Source: Capsicum annuum (taxonomy: Eukaryota; Streptophyta; Magnoliopsida; Solanales; Solanaceae). From it: DNA of 64,000 nt. Numbering within the stretch: the first letter of the stretch is position 1; each line of letters opens with the position of its first letter. Positions 37,404 to 47,292 of the stretch are shown here, piece after piece. The DNA lies in assembly GCF_002878395.1 (NCBI RefSeq), contig NC_061120.1, positions 119,786,585 to 119,850,584 of the forward strand, in the 5' to 3' direction. Both the position numbers and the translations under genes were made by a program. The notes under the pieces are model-generated. The model saw only the letters and a list, made by a program, of their open reading frames with translations. It was not told where the DNA came from and ran no database searches.

Positions 37404-38090
37404 TCACCACATACCAACCCCTCACGAACAAATTATTTTTATTATTTAAAAAATTCAAAGAATTTCTTAGCCCCCTTCCCCCGCTAACTCCTACTAACCG
37501 TCCCTCACCTCACATGCACTTACCCATAAAAAATTATTTTTAAAATTTATTTTTTAAAAAATTCAAAACTTTATTCTTACTCCACCACTACCCCTAACCC
37601 TCAGTCCCCCACTCCACCACCCCACCACCAAATATTTTTTTAACAAGAAATTCAAAATCTTTTTCTTACCCTACCCTCCTTATCCCATTCATTCTCATTG
37701 TTTTGTGTTAAATTTATACAAATAATCAGAGAAAATATTTTTCTATTTGTGTAACGAACATAAGCAAATAAGTAAGAAACAATTCATTATCCTAGATTTT
37801 TTTGTATTCCATACCGAACACATACATAGCATACACAAAAGATGCATTTGAACTTTGTTCTTCTCGTTGGTGATCATGATTCAAAACACGAAAAGGCAAT
37901 GAAATCTATTACTATAAAAAATGAATCGTATAACAATTATTTTAATCTACTCTTGTATTGATTTTGTAAAAATTTACATGAATTTAACAATTTAATTTAT
38001 TTACAAGACATAAAAAATTATGATAGATTAGCAAGAAGAAAATTATTTTATTAATAATTATTGATAAATTTATTGTTTATAATAATTAAG
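37404..38090. repeat. C-rich/A-rich tandem repeats (right part) and AT-rich DNA
   Basis: Three further units of roughly 100 bp at 37404-37690: each has 'aaattatttttaaa-tttattttttaaaaaattcaaa' then 'cttactccaccactacccctaacc'. These continue the pattern at 27955-28166 and show that the chromovirus split one array. 37691-38090 is AT-rich without a recognisable gene or motif. Confidence 0.75.
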
Positions 38091-38277
38091 GTCATTTTAG
38101 TAAATCTACCAGTTATGATACAGTACCATACCGTCAAATCAAACAATGACACTACAATTAAACAACAATAAACAATACAATCCATCCAAATATTGTATTG
38201 TACTATACCATATAGTACAATATCATGCCATATTACCATTCATTATGAAACCACGACAAACCATCATCCAAACAAAG
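38090..38277. repeat. small palindrome-rich repeat, MITE-like
   Basis: Contains a 12-bp inverted repeat with a 3-bp loop (TATTGTACTATA-CCA-TATAGTACAATA, 38196-38222). Its right edge CCATCATCCAAACAAAG (38261-38277) is an inverted partner to TGTTTGGTTTAATTTCATGG at 27813-27832. This could be the two ends of one DNA transposon split by the chromovirus, or two unrelated TTTGG-ended repeats. Tentative. Confidence 0.4.
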
Positions 38278-38312
38278 CAATAGTAAACAAATAATATTTA
38301 TCAAGAGAAAAC

Positions 38313-38490
38313 TGCAAAGCAGCCATAGATGTTTTGCAAAATGATGTTAAGAATTTGATTTCTAAACAGATATTTGTCAGATGGCAAGCATTATTAACCA
38401 ACTTTGATTTACAAATATAATTTATAAAAGGAGGAAATGATTTTCTCCTAGATTTTTTGACAAGAGAATTTCAACAGGAAAATAATGAGA
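38313..38490 (+). pseudogene. pararetroviral RNase H C-terminal remnant
   Basis: One frame gives about 55 residues with the RWQALL...F-F--IKG...LLDFLTREF pattern that closes RNase H of plant pararetroviruses; here one in-frame stop falls before FIKG. RNase H would remove the RNA template during reverse transcription. The catalytic residues lie upstream and are absent, as the fragment begins abruptly next to the MITE-like repeat. The frame runs on for a few residues (Gln/Asn-rich) beside the start of the next ORF. Confidence 0.7.
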
Positions 38491-39745
38491 CCCAAAATAA
38501 TGGGAATAATTCCTTTCAAATCTCATTTTTGGCCCTTCAGGTCTAAGGATAAAACAAAAAAACCCTTCAACGAAGAAGATAGAAGGTTAGAAAATAGATA
38601 TTCTAACGTGGCAGAATTTTGTTCTATGAAAAAATCTACCATTACCTTACCATTAAAAAAACCCATAACTAGTCTACCAAAATTACAACCACTTAAATAG
38701 ATTTTTGAAGATGGTCCCTTTTGATCATCTAGAAAAAATGTTTCTGTTTCAAACAAAATATTCTTATGAGATGAAACTACTAGAGATATACTCAAAGGCA
38801 TTCTCTACAACGATCCGAAAAAGAAAGGTGAAAAAATTATTTCAAATAAAAAGTAATTTGAGATAATAGTTTTGCATGTACTACCAATTATGGTACTTGA
38901 TAAAAAAAATGAAGCTTTTTTAGTACAAGAATTGTTAAAACCTTGTTATTCAAATTGAAATTATGTAGAGATAGATGATCCCCTAAAAACCTACAGATAT
39001 TATGAGTTCATTTTATCATATACTGATATAGTATAAATTAAGCAAAAATTAGAAAATATAAATGATACGGGAAGTATTCGGTTATCAAAGTTCAAAATTA
39101 AAAGGGTGCTAAGCCTTTTTGAATGGTATATAAATCATCTACATGCACCTATTCCCCTATCAAGACCTCATCGACCTCAGATGTAGAACTGGTATGATTA
39201 TAAGACACCTTGGTACAACTTTATATATGTTAGGCCCAACACTCATTCCTGGTTAGTAAAATATTTTGAGAAAAATATTGTAATTTTCCGATGGTTTGGT
39301 GAATAGTGGAGCCCATTTGAAGGAAATAAATAGGTATTATCTACACAATTTGAAAAGTTTCAAATAGAGTAGAATATCTCTATACTATTGGAAAATGTTA
39401 AATGATGTAATTTTTTTATTGTGAAAATGATTTCATATATTATTTATTGGTCCTTCAATATTCAGGAATTCAAAAGGATCAAATAGTTAAGGAAAATCAT
39501 CAAAATTAAATGATGGACACTAGCAGATAAGTCAGAATCAAGTTCCTCCTCACAGAAAAAATCCCTCCTTTCAAATAAGAAACTAAAAAGAAGGATCAAA
39601 GAAGCTTTATTAAGTCTAGATAAAAATATGGAACAAAAGTAGATGATAAAATTATTAGACACCACATCCACACATGTCAGTGAATCGAGCAATGGAGATA
39701 TGAACTATCCACCACGAATAGCACAATCATACCTCCTCAATTAAA
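38485..39745 (+). pseudogene. pararetroviral ORF downstream of pol, function unassigned
   Basis: Opens with a start codon at 38485 and stays open for 71 residues (to 38700), then continues with about ten stops. Recognisable conserved-looking parts are a Pro/Arg/His-rich stretch near 39140-39180, an aromatic cluster WYDYK..WYNF at 39190-39225, and WLVKYFEKN near 39250-39280. The tail is Ser/Lys-rich. I do not assign a function: in some genera the ORF at this place is a translation transactivator/inclusion protein, in others it is of unknown role. The open frames on the other strand here (38523-38801, 39462-39692) are shadows. Confidence 0.55.
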
Positions 39746-40033
39746 AAGAAAAGAGTCAGAACTTCTTATACAATTAAAAAGATACTACAACAAAAGGTGA
39801 ACCCAACAACATCTATTAATTACCATGAAACTACAAGACAAAAGCAACAAAAACTATTTAAATATAAGGAACAATAGGCCAAGGACTTCTAAAATTTAGT
39901 ACATCATAATAGGGCTAAAGAACATGTTTAAGAAAATAAATTCCAAGAAAATGATGAAAAGGAACGTGTATAATAAATAATCTACTCATGGACATAGGCA
40001 TAACAGATGTATTGTCATCAGCTACTCCAAGAT

Positions 40034-40141
40034 AGGTGTAAAATAAATAGCATGTATTAGTATATGGACAGAGGTAATATGTAGAATGTGTTAGTACTTA
40101 GGCAGATGTAAAATAGATAGCGTATATTAGATATCTTATTA
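40034..40141 (+). repeat. three about 35-bp tandem repeats, possible enhancer
   Basis: Units at 40034-40071, 40072-40105 and 40106-40141 share '(a)g(g/a)tgtaaaata(a/g)atagc-(a)tgtattag-at'. They lie upstream of the TATA-like elements. Confidence 0.7.
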
Positions 40142-40173
40142 AGAAATTTTGAGGCCTATTTAAAGCTTTCAAC

Positions 40174-40185
40174 TGGTATTAGTAC
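40174..40185 (+). other. primer binding site-like, tRNA-iMet
   Basis: TGGTATTAGTAC matches TGGTATCAGAGC at nine of twelve positions. Plant pararetroviruses prime from initiator tRNA-Met, so a site in this region is expected; the match is imperfect. Confidence 0.5.
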
Positions 40186-40402
40186 AGGGCATTAAGAAAT
40201 GCCCGTACTACTTTCTATATTTCCCAACTTTTTCTTTCCATGTTCCCTTTGTTTTCCAAATCAATAAAAAAAATTCAAAGTATATATTTCTCTACTTCTC
40301 TTTACATCTTTATTACTACTCTCTGAATATTTTTTCTATTTTTATAATTATTTTAACATAAGCTTTTATGTGATTTACTTGTTTAAAGTTGTCTTGCTCC
40401 TA

Positions 40403-40464
40403 TTTTAGTTATTTTGCCACTATATAAGGGCGGGTAAGGAAAATAACTAAAAGACAGTGGCAAA
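40403..40464 (+). promoter_or_regulatory. interleaved inverted repeats around a TATA box
   Basis: TTTTAGTTATTTT (40403-40415) is perfectly complementary to AAAATAACTAAAA (40440-40452). TTTGCCACT (40413-40421) is perfectly complementary to AGTGGCAAA (40456-40464). The order is arm 1, arm 2, arm 1', arm 2', the topology of an H-type pseudoknot in RNA; the TATATAAG at 40421 lies in the loop. The start codon of the next viral ORF is only 20 nt downstream, at 40485. Confidence 0.65.
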
Positions 40465-40484
40465 CAAATTAAAATAATTTTAAT

Positions 40485-40987
40485 GGATGTTCCTATAAAT
40501 CAAAACATAATAAATAGTGTTAATATTACAGCTACTTCTAATAAAAAGGAAAAATTAGCAAGTTATTTAACAATTTAAAATATTCCAAAAGAACGTTATA
40601 AATGGTCCATAAAAGTTGACACTTTGATTTCTTACACAGTTATAATATTAAAATCTCTGAATCTATTATCGCCATTGAAAGAATATTGAGATTATTAAAT
40701 TATTAGCAGACGAAGATATTAACATGTATCGGAAATATTATAAGTTCCACACATAGAACTTGTTCTAGTAGCAATTAAATCGTTATATAGATTAGATTTG
40801 AATGTGCCTATATGTCTTCTCCTAAGAGACAATAAGTTATTAAAATTTGATTATTCATTAAAAGTTTTATTACAAAGTAACCTAGCCAATGGCCCAGAAT
40901 ACTTTAATTGCTATCCCAATTATATAGATATTAATGATCAAAATGTTATTGATACATTAGCATTAAATATTAAAACCAAAAACATGA
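40485..40987 (+). pseudogene. pararetroviral movement-protein-like ORF, 5' part
   Basis: Start codon at 40485. About 165 residues are read before the sequence is cut by the LTR at 40988, with stops near 40577 and 40703 and a frame change between. The best part (40798-40985, open) has a hydrophobic LLLRDN motif and a GPEYFNCYPNY stretch typical in pattern of 30K-superfamily movement proteins of Caulimoviridae, which act at plasmodesmata. Assignment is by pattern only. The last residues of the open frame (after 40987) are encoded by the LTR, not by the virus. Confidence 0.55.
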
Positions 40988-43293
40988 TGTCACGACCCAT
41001 TTTACAAGTTATGATAGAACATACCCTATCCCACCAATAAGTAAGTCAAACAACGGCCGAAGCTAGATGAAATGGGCTACTTTAGTCTAAAAATAGCCGA
41101 AAGCCAGAAAATAATAGTTAAAGATCCATATAGCCATGATACAGTTATAAAGGTCTAATAGGTAGATAGAAATGCATCCCACAACTCAGTTGTATCAGTA
41201 CAAGAGCTACTATAAAGAACTATGAGCACTGAATAGCCAAATATAATATGTCTCATAGATGAAAGACTAGACATAAATAAATAGAATAAATAGGTAGCCT
41301 TGACACCAAGAGCTCACCCAATCTACAAATCAACTCTGCACTAATGTCGAAACAGCGGCCGTAGCTAGTACACGGATATTCATCGAAAAGCCATTAAAGC
41401 ATAGTATGAGTATCAAAATAATAGGTACTCAGTAGGCATCATCAACCAATTGAGATAAATCATGATACAAATATGATAAGATACAAGATAGCATAAACTA
41501 AGTCAAGATAAAAGAGGCAAATCAGAAATAAGTTCCGATATCGTTTTACATAAATAAACTAATGCATACGAGATAATAACATAGAGATCGCATTATTAAC
41601 TATGAGATTAGCCCCTATAAGCCTATAAATGTGGAAAAGTAAATAACCCAATGTAGGTCCCCATAATCCTGGAGGATACAATTAAGGAAACATACAACCG
41701 AATAGCCATAAATAACAAAAACTTTATGTCATAACTGAGAATTGACAAAAATCATATTGTCTCACACATACTACTTGGTGCCAGACTATATTTGGAGCTC
41801 ATTAGTATCACCATCATTATTATCATCAGTCGTACTTGAATTAAAACTCATATTTATCAAGATCATCTTCAATTGTCGGACTTAAACCGAAACTCATATT
41901 TATCAAGACCGCTATCCATTTCCAAATTCAAATCGAAACTCATAATTATAAGTCACCAATCATATCTATAGGCCATTAATCACATCTATAAGCCACACAT
42001 ATCTATGTGACATATCATATCCATACGACATATTGCACGTTTAAGCCATATTACATCCATAAGTCATTAATCATTAATCATGTAAAAATTTATAACATTA
42101 AGCATACCAATAGGTCATATTATTAATCATGCTTATAAATTATATTCATAATCGTGTATAAGAACAATATTGTTAGCGATACTTGAAATTTGCGTCTATC
42201 CTTCACTACCCAAATGCTCACTCAATAAATATATTTTGCCTCTAAAGTAAAAAACCTAACATTAATAAGAGTATATCATATGTAAATAATTCTTCAAGGT
42301 TACCCACTTCTTGGCCTAATGCGGGCCGGAGATATTACATCCATAAGTCATTAATCATTAATCATGTAAAAATTTATAACATTAAGCATACCAATATGTC
42401 ATATTATTAATCATGCTTATAAATTATATTCATAATCGTGTATAAGAACATTATTGTTAGCGATACTTGAAATTTGCGTCTATCCTTCACTACCCAAATG
42501 CTCACTCAATAAATATATTTTGCCTCTAAAGTAAAAAACCTAACATTAATAAGAGTATATCATATGTAAATAATTCTTCAAGGTTACCCACTTCTTGGCC
42601 TAACGCGGGCCGGAGGGGCCACTTTCTAGTCCTGAAAAATCCATTTGGTAGATTCTACCCAAGACTAAGATAAGGTATCTATGTTTAGTTCTAGATGTCA
42701 AGAAAGTCATAATTAGAGTAAGATATAAAAACTTCTAGAACATGAAAAATTAAGGCAACCCAATTATCTGCTTAAACGGGTGCACTAGATGAAACATCAG
42801 GTTTAAATCAGGTTTGTGTCAACCCCTCAATATTTATCTAGAATCCCGTATGCACACACGAACTATGCTTCCCTATCAAATTCAACCTTTCAGACTCAAT
42901 GGTGTAGTCAAAGTTTCCATCCAAGGTTGTTTTAATGAAAAGTGCATCGCACATTCACTTACCATTTTCTTCTTAACTTCCAACCAATCGCCCGAAATAT
43001 GTCTGGAAGCTTCAAAACTTAGACCAAGGTCTTCTTAGCATAAAATTAACATTTTAGAGATATTGGAATTGTCAAAATTGGAAAAAGAGGCTATTTGACT
43101 AAAGATTTTGCTCGATAGCCAATTAGAACCAGTGAAGACTTTAAAATAGGGAATTAGCTCTAAAAACCAAATAAAATCCTCGGTAACCAAACTATTAGTT
43201 GCAACAAGTCATAAATGACTTAGTTCAGCTTTAGTAAAGCTCTAAACTATGACAATAAGCAGAAATATAGAAAATGACCTAATGGGTCATTAC
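40988..43293 (-). repeat. 3' LTR with 284-bp tandem duplication
   Basis: The plus strand begins TGTCACGACCC and ends GGGTCATTACA; on the coding strand it is TGTAATGACCC...GGGTCGTGACA, 2.3 kb. Homologous to 61015-64000. It inserted into the pararetrovirus ORF at 40987. The LTR part equivalent to the palindrome block at 63360-63550 is shrunken here (near 42760). Confidence 0.85.
42048..42615. repeat. recent 284-bp tandem duplication
   Basis: 42048-42331 and 42332-42615 are nearly identical; I see only three clear substitutions (aggtc/atgtc, caatat/cattat, aatgcg/aacgcg). The single-copy equivalent lies at about 62050-62360. Confidence 0.95.
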
Positions 43294-43329
43294 AATATCA
43301 ACTATTAAAGAACTTTCGCCCATAAAAGT

Positions 43330-46300
43330 GAAGGATTAGGACCTAATATCCTCACCTCTTCGATGCTTTAGGATATTAGGTTTGTATCTCGCTCTTGATC
43401 TCCCAAATAGCCTTTTCTACTTGGTGGTGCCTCTACTAAAGCTTTACTACAGGAATCTACCTAGTGTGAAATTGCCTTAGATCACTAGCCTAAATGACCA
43501 CATGCTTCTCTACAAAGGTCAACTGCTCATCAAACTAAATTGAGTCCCATATGACAACATGATATAGATAAGAAATGTAATACCACAACATAAAAATATA
43601 GAAGATCAAATGGATAGAAGCAAAATCTGTGGATAAGTCCAACTTATAAGACACCTTACCAAGGAATCCTAGTCTGAAATGATAGATATAGGCACCATGC
43701 AAATAGACTATCTCATGAACATAGATATAAGCTAACCTCTCAGGACTGAAGAACATCTAAATAGGAATGAAATGAGCAGACCTGGAAAATCGATCTATAA
43801 TGACCCAAATACCATCAGAACCCTGACAAGTACGAGGTAAACCACCAATAAAATCCATGGTAATCTGATCCCACTTCCACTCGAGAATGGGTAACCTTTG
43901 AATCAATCCACCAGGTCTCTGATGCTCAGCCTTCACCTACTGACAACATAGGAAATGATGTATAAGGTTTGCCACATCTCTTTTCATGCCACCCCATAAA
44001 TAATAATGTCTCAAATCTCTACACATCGTGGTTGTACGTGGGTAAATTGAATACCTAGAGTTGTGAACCTAGTGCAAAATCAATTGAATAAAGTTATCAA
44101 TTCTCAAACACAATGAGGCTATCAAATCTTAAAACATCTTCAGAATATATAGTATCCCTCTTAGACACACTACAAAACACCCGATCATAATGGCGTAAAG
44201 TCTATTATCCTCAAACTAGATCCCAAACCTGCTCAAATAGTGAAGACCTTGCCTCAATACTAGAAAGAATCCTCCTAGGGTCTGAAATATCAAGTTGTAC
44301 AATCAAGTTGGCTAAGGATTGAATACTGCCTCTGAGAAACTAAACTAAAGACAGGCTACCCATGCTCACTGCCTTCTAACTCTAGGCGTCTATTACCATG
44401 TTTGTCTTACCCAAATGATATAAGATAGAGATATCATAATCCTTAAAAACCTCCATACATCTATATTACCTAGAATTAACCTCCCTTTTGGTCATAAGAT
44501 ATTGGAGACTATGAATTTGTGAAGATCTCCTAATGCACACCATAAATATAGTGCCTCTAAACCTTAATTGTGAAAGTTGTTGCTGCCAACTCAAAATCGT
44601 GAGAAGGGTAGTTGCACTCGTGCACCTTTAGTTGACTCAAAGAATAAGAAATAACATGACTATCCTACATCAATACACAACAAAACCAACACCAGAAACA
44701 TAACTATACACGATGAATTTCTCATCCTCAATGGGAAGAACCAATATTAAAGTCGAAGTAAGAACCTCCTTGAGTTGTCCAAAGTTTAACTAACACTCGT
44801 TAAACTATCAGAAAGGAACCTCATTATGATTTAATATGGTCATAGGTTATGAAATAGTAGAAAATACCTCAACAAGTCATGCGTAATAATCAGCCAAGCC
44901 AATGAAGCTACGAACCTCAGTTAGAGGTATAGGCCTAACTCAATCACAAATAGACTCAAACTTCATCGGGTCTACCATAATAATTTTCTTAGATGCCACA
45001 TGCCCAAGAAATATCATTGACTCAATCCAAAATTCAAACTTAGATAAATTGGCAAAAGAAGATGATCTCTCACAGTTTGGAGCACAACCCTCAAATATTA
45101 TGCATGATCCTCTCTAATCCTTGAATATACTAGGATGTCGTCAATAAACCCAATCATGAAGGAATAAAAATAAGTCTTGAACACTCGGTTCATCAAATCC
45201 ATAAAGTAGCTAGCGCATTACCTAACCCAAAAAACATTATTAGTAGCTCATAATGACCATAACAGGTCCTAAAGCTATCTTTGGGATATCCTCAGCTAAA
45301 AAACTCAACTTATTGTAACTGAACCTCAAGTCAATCTTATAGAACATAGCTACTCCATGAATCTAGTCAAACAAATCATCAATGTGAGGGATAGAATAAT
45401 GGTTCTGCACTGTCACCTTATTAAGATACCTATAATCAATATATGTATGCATGGGGTCGTCCTACTTTTTTATAAACAACACAAAAGCTCCCCAATTAGA
45501 CATACTCAGTCTAAGAAAACTCGTACCAAGAGAATCCTATAGCTGAGGATATAGCTCCTTAAACTCAGTATGAGCCATAGAGTAAGGTGGCATAGAAATC
45601 GATCTGGTGTTAGGCTCAAGATAAATAATAAACTCAATATCATGGTTGGAAAAATACTGTATAGATTGATAGGGAAAACATTAAGAAACTCATAAGCTAT
45701 AAGAACTGAGTCAAGCAATAGACTTCCCACACTAATATCACAAATATAAGCTAGATAAGACTCACAACTCTTCAACATAAGACTCCTATCATGAACATAA
45801 GAAATAATCCCTATTGGATCTTGGCCAACCACTCCCTTCCACACGACTCTGGGTATGCTGCACATGGCTCAGGAAATAGTCTTTGAAAAATAATCCCGAA
45901 CCGTATGATAGTGGGATAACTAGTCCATGCCACAAATAATATCCAAATTCACTATGTCCAATATAATAAGACCTGCATGAGTATTACCATCTCTAACAGT
46001 CAAACACATGATTTAAAAACCGGATATACTACTAAAGAATCACTCATAGAAGTAGATATAAATAATGACACAGATAATAAATCCCATAATCACTCTAACT
46101 GTGAGGTGTAATAAGCAGACACATAAGAATGAGTGGATCTTAGATCAAATAAAGTAAAGGTTAACCATCAGCACGCAAGGATCGCACCTGTGATAGCAAC
46201 ATCTGACGATTAAACCTCAAGTATAGTAGGTCTTGCATTCAACTAAACTTGCACTCTACGTTAATGGGCTACTGATTGTTCTCCTATATTACCTACCTGT

Positions 46301-46440
46301 GAGCATCCACGAGTATCCTGAGGACCCCTCTAATCATCCATACCACCTCTATCTAAGGGATGAACTACCCTAATTGGACACCTACACGCTGCCCACTATA
46401 TGACTCCCTAATCCCACCTGTTACCAAATTATACAATCCA
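43330..46440 (-). pseudogene. pol copy A: gag tail, PR, RT, RNase H, integrase
   Basis: Read from 46440 down. Gag linker and zinc region remnants lie at 46440-46260 and protease near 46200-45880. A linker with SCESYLAYICD is at about 45770-45730. RT is at 45560-44880 (decayed) and RNase H at about 44850-44400. Integrase runs from about 44000: VKAEHQRPGGLIQRL near 43930-43885, then WKWDQITMDFIGGLPRT near 43880-43825 with the first catalytic Asp intact, DRFSRSAHFIPI near 43790, and ERLAYIYVHEIVYLHGA near 43735-43685. The part expected to hold the second catalytic Asp is altered or deleted. Frame changes are frequent. Confidence 0.75.
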
Positions 46441-46800
46441 TATGGCCTACTTATACCCAAGATAGAATACAAAGGTATTGACACTAGACAACATATGATT
46501 AAGCTATACCACTCATACCCTATCTACATGGATCTTAATAAGCCACTTGCACTTAGAGCTAAGATAAGTCACTAAGTTATTGAGTTGATTAAGAGACTGA
46601 CCAAATAAGCCATCACCACCTCGAACATCTCGTACCAACCCAATCATAACTATAGCAGAATCCCAACTATCTCCAACTAGACTCCATATAACAAGGGTCA
46701 CCTAACCCGTACCTACATCATATGACTAATATGGTGAGTTATTACTAGGACAATGAGATCAAAACTCAGGGAATTTTCAAAAACTAAGGGTCTTTCATCT
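46441..46800 (-). repeat. LTR fragment related to the 4885-13422 family
   Basis: The segment 'gactagacaacatatgattaagctata...cctacatcatatgactaatatggtgagtt...gggaattttcaaaaactaaggg' aligns with 13200-13415 and 6400-6625, the LTR start of the 4885-13422 family. Flanked by pol copy A on one side and pol copy B on the other. Confidence 0.65.
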
Positions 46801-47292
46801 ACCAACAATTAAGCTCCCTCTAGGTCATAAAATGTTGAAGACTATGATTATCTATGAAGATCTCATAATGCAAACCATAAAATAGTGCTTCTAAATCATA
46901 AACAAAAAAAACAATAACCTTCAAGTACAAATCATGAGTTCAGTAGTTGCACTTGTGCACCTTTAGTTTCCTTAAAACATAAGCAATAACACGACCATCT
47001 TGCATTAATACACAACCCAAAAAAATACCATAAGCATAATAATACATAGTGAATCTATCACCCTCAATAGGAAAAGCCAAAATTGGTGCCAAAGTAAGAA
47101 ACTCCTTGAACTTTCCAAAGCTTAACTCACACTTCTCACACCATTAGAAAGAAACCTTCTTTTAAATCAATATGGTCATAAGTGAAAAATAGTGGCAAAA
47201 CCCGCTACAAATATTATGTAATAATCAACCAAGCCAATAAAGCTACGAATCTCAGTTCGAGATATAAGCCTATCCCAATGAAAAATAGTCTC
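46801..47292 (-). pseudogene. pol copy B, part 2: RT end and RNase H
   Basis: Collinear with copy A at 44490-44930: 'gtagttgcacttgtgcacctttagtt', 'aataacacgaccatcttgcattaatacacaac' and 'caaccaagccaataaagctacgaa' all have counterparts. Integrase of this copy is missing. The sequence stops at 47292 where the gag-protease-only element begins and resumes at 58019. Confidence 0.75.
47288..47292. other. target site duplication GTCTC (left)
   Basis: Directly before the LTR start TGATCT; the partner at 58019-58023 is GCCTC, one transition different. Confidence 0.8.

Larger units (their letters stand above)
39746..40484 (+). promoter_or_regulatory. pararetroviral intergenic/leader region
   Basis: Non-coding, between the two viral ORFs. 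Holds three diverged repeats of about 35 bp (40034-40141), a CTATTTAAAG element near 40157, a PBS-like site (40174-40185), AATAAA near 40262, a TATATAAG at 40421 and overlapping inverted repeats (40403-40464). This arrangement of enhancer-like repeats, TATA, poly(A) signal and primer site is what the single intergenic region of a plant pararetrovirus would carry; which TATA is used is unknown. Confidence 0.6.
38313..40987 (+). mobile_element. endogenous pararetrovirus fragment (Caulimoviridae)
   Basis: Old integrated viral DNA in plus orientation: tail of the polymerase RNase H domain (38313-38490), downstream ORF remnant (38485-39745), intergenic region with promoter-like and primer-site-like elements (39746-40484), and the start of a movement-protein-like ORF (40485-40987). 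The order pol, second ORF, intergenic region, movement-protein ORF suits circular genomes in which the movement protein opens the first ORF, such as the endogenous Florendovirus group; a Solendovirus relative is the alternative. Multiple stops and truncation at both sides mean it cannot give a complete virus. The right side is cut by an LTR at 40988. Confidence 0.75.

Noticed and set aside
28162..37408. Target site duplication for the 28167-37403 element
   Set aside because: Flanking 5-mers CCATG and TCACC do not match in any frame tried.
38313..40987. Possible active pararetrovirus
   Set aside because: Only part of the genome is present, with multiple stops and truncation on both sides.
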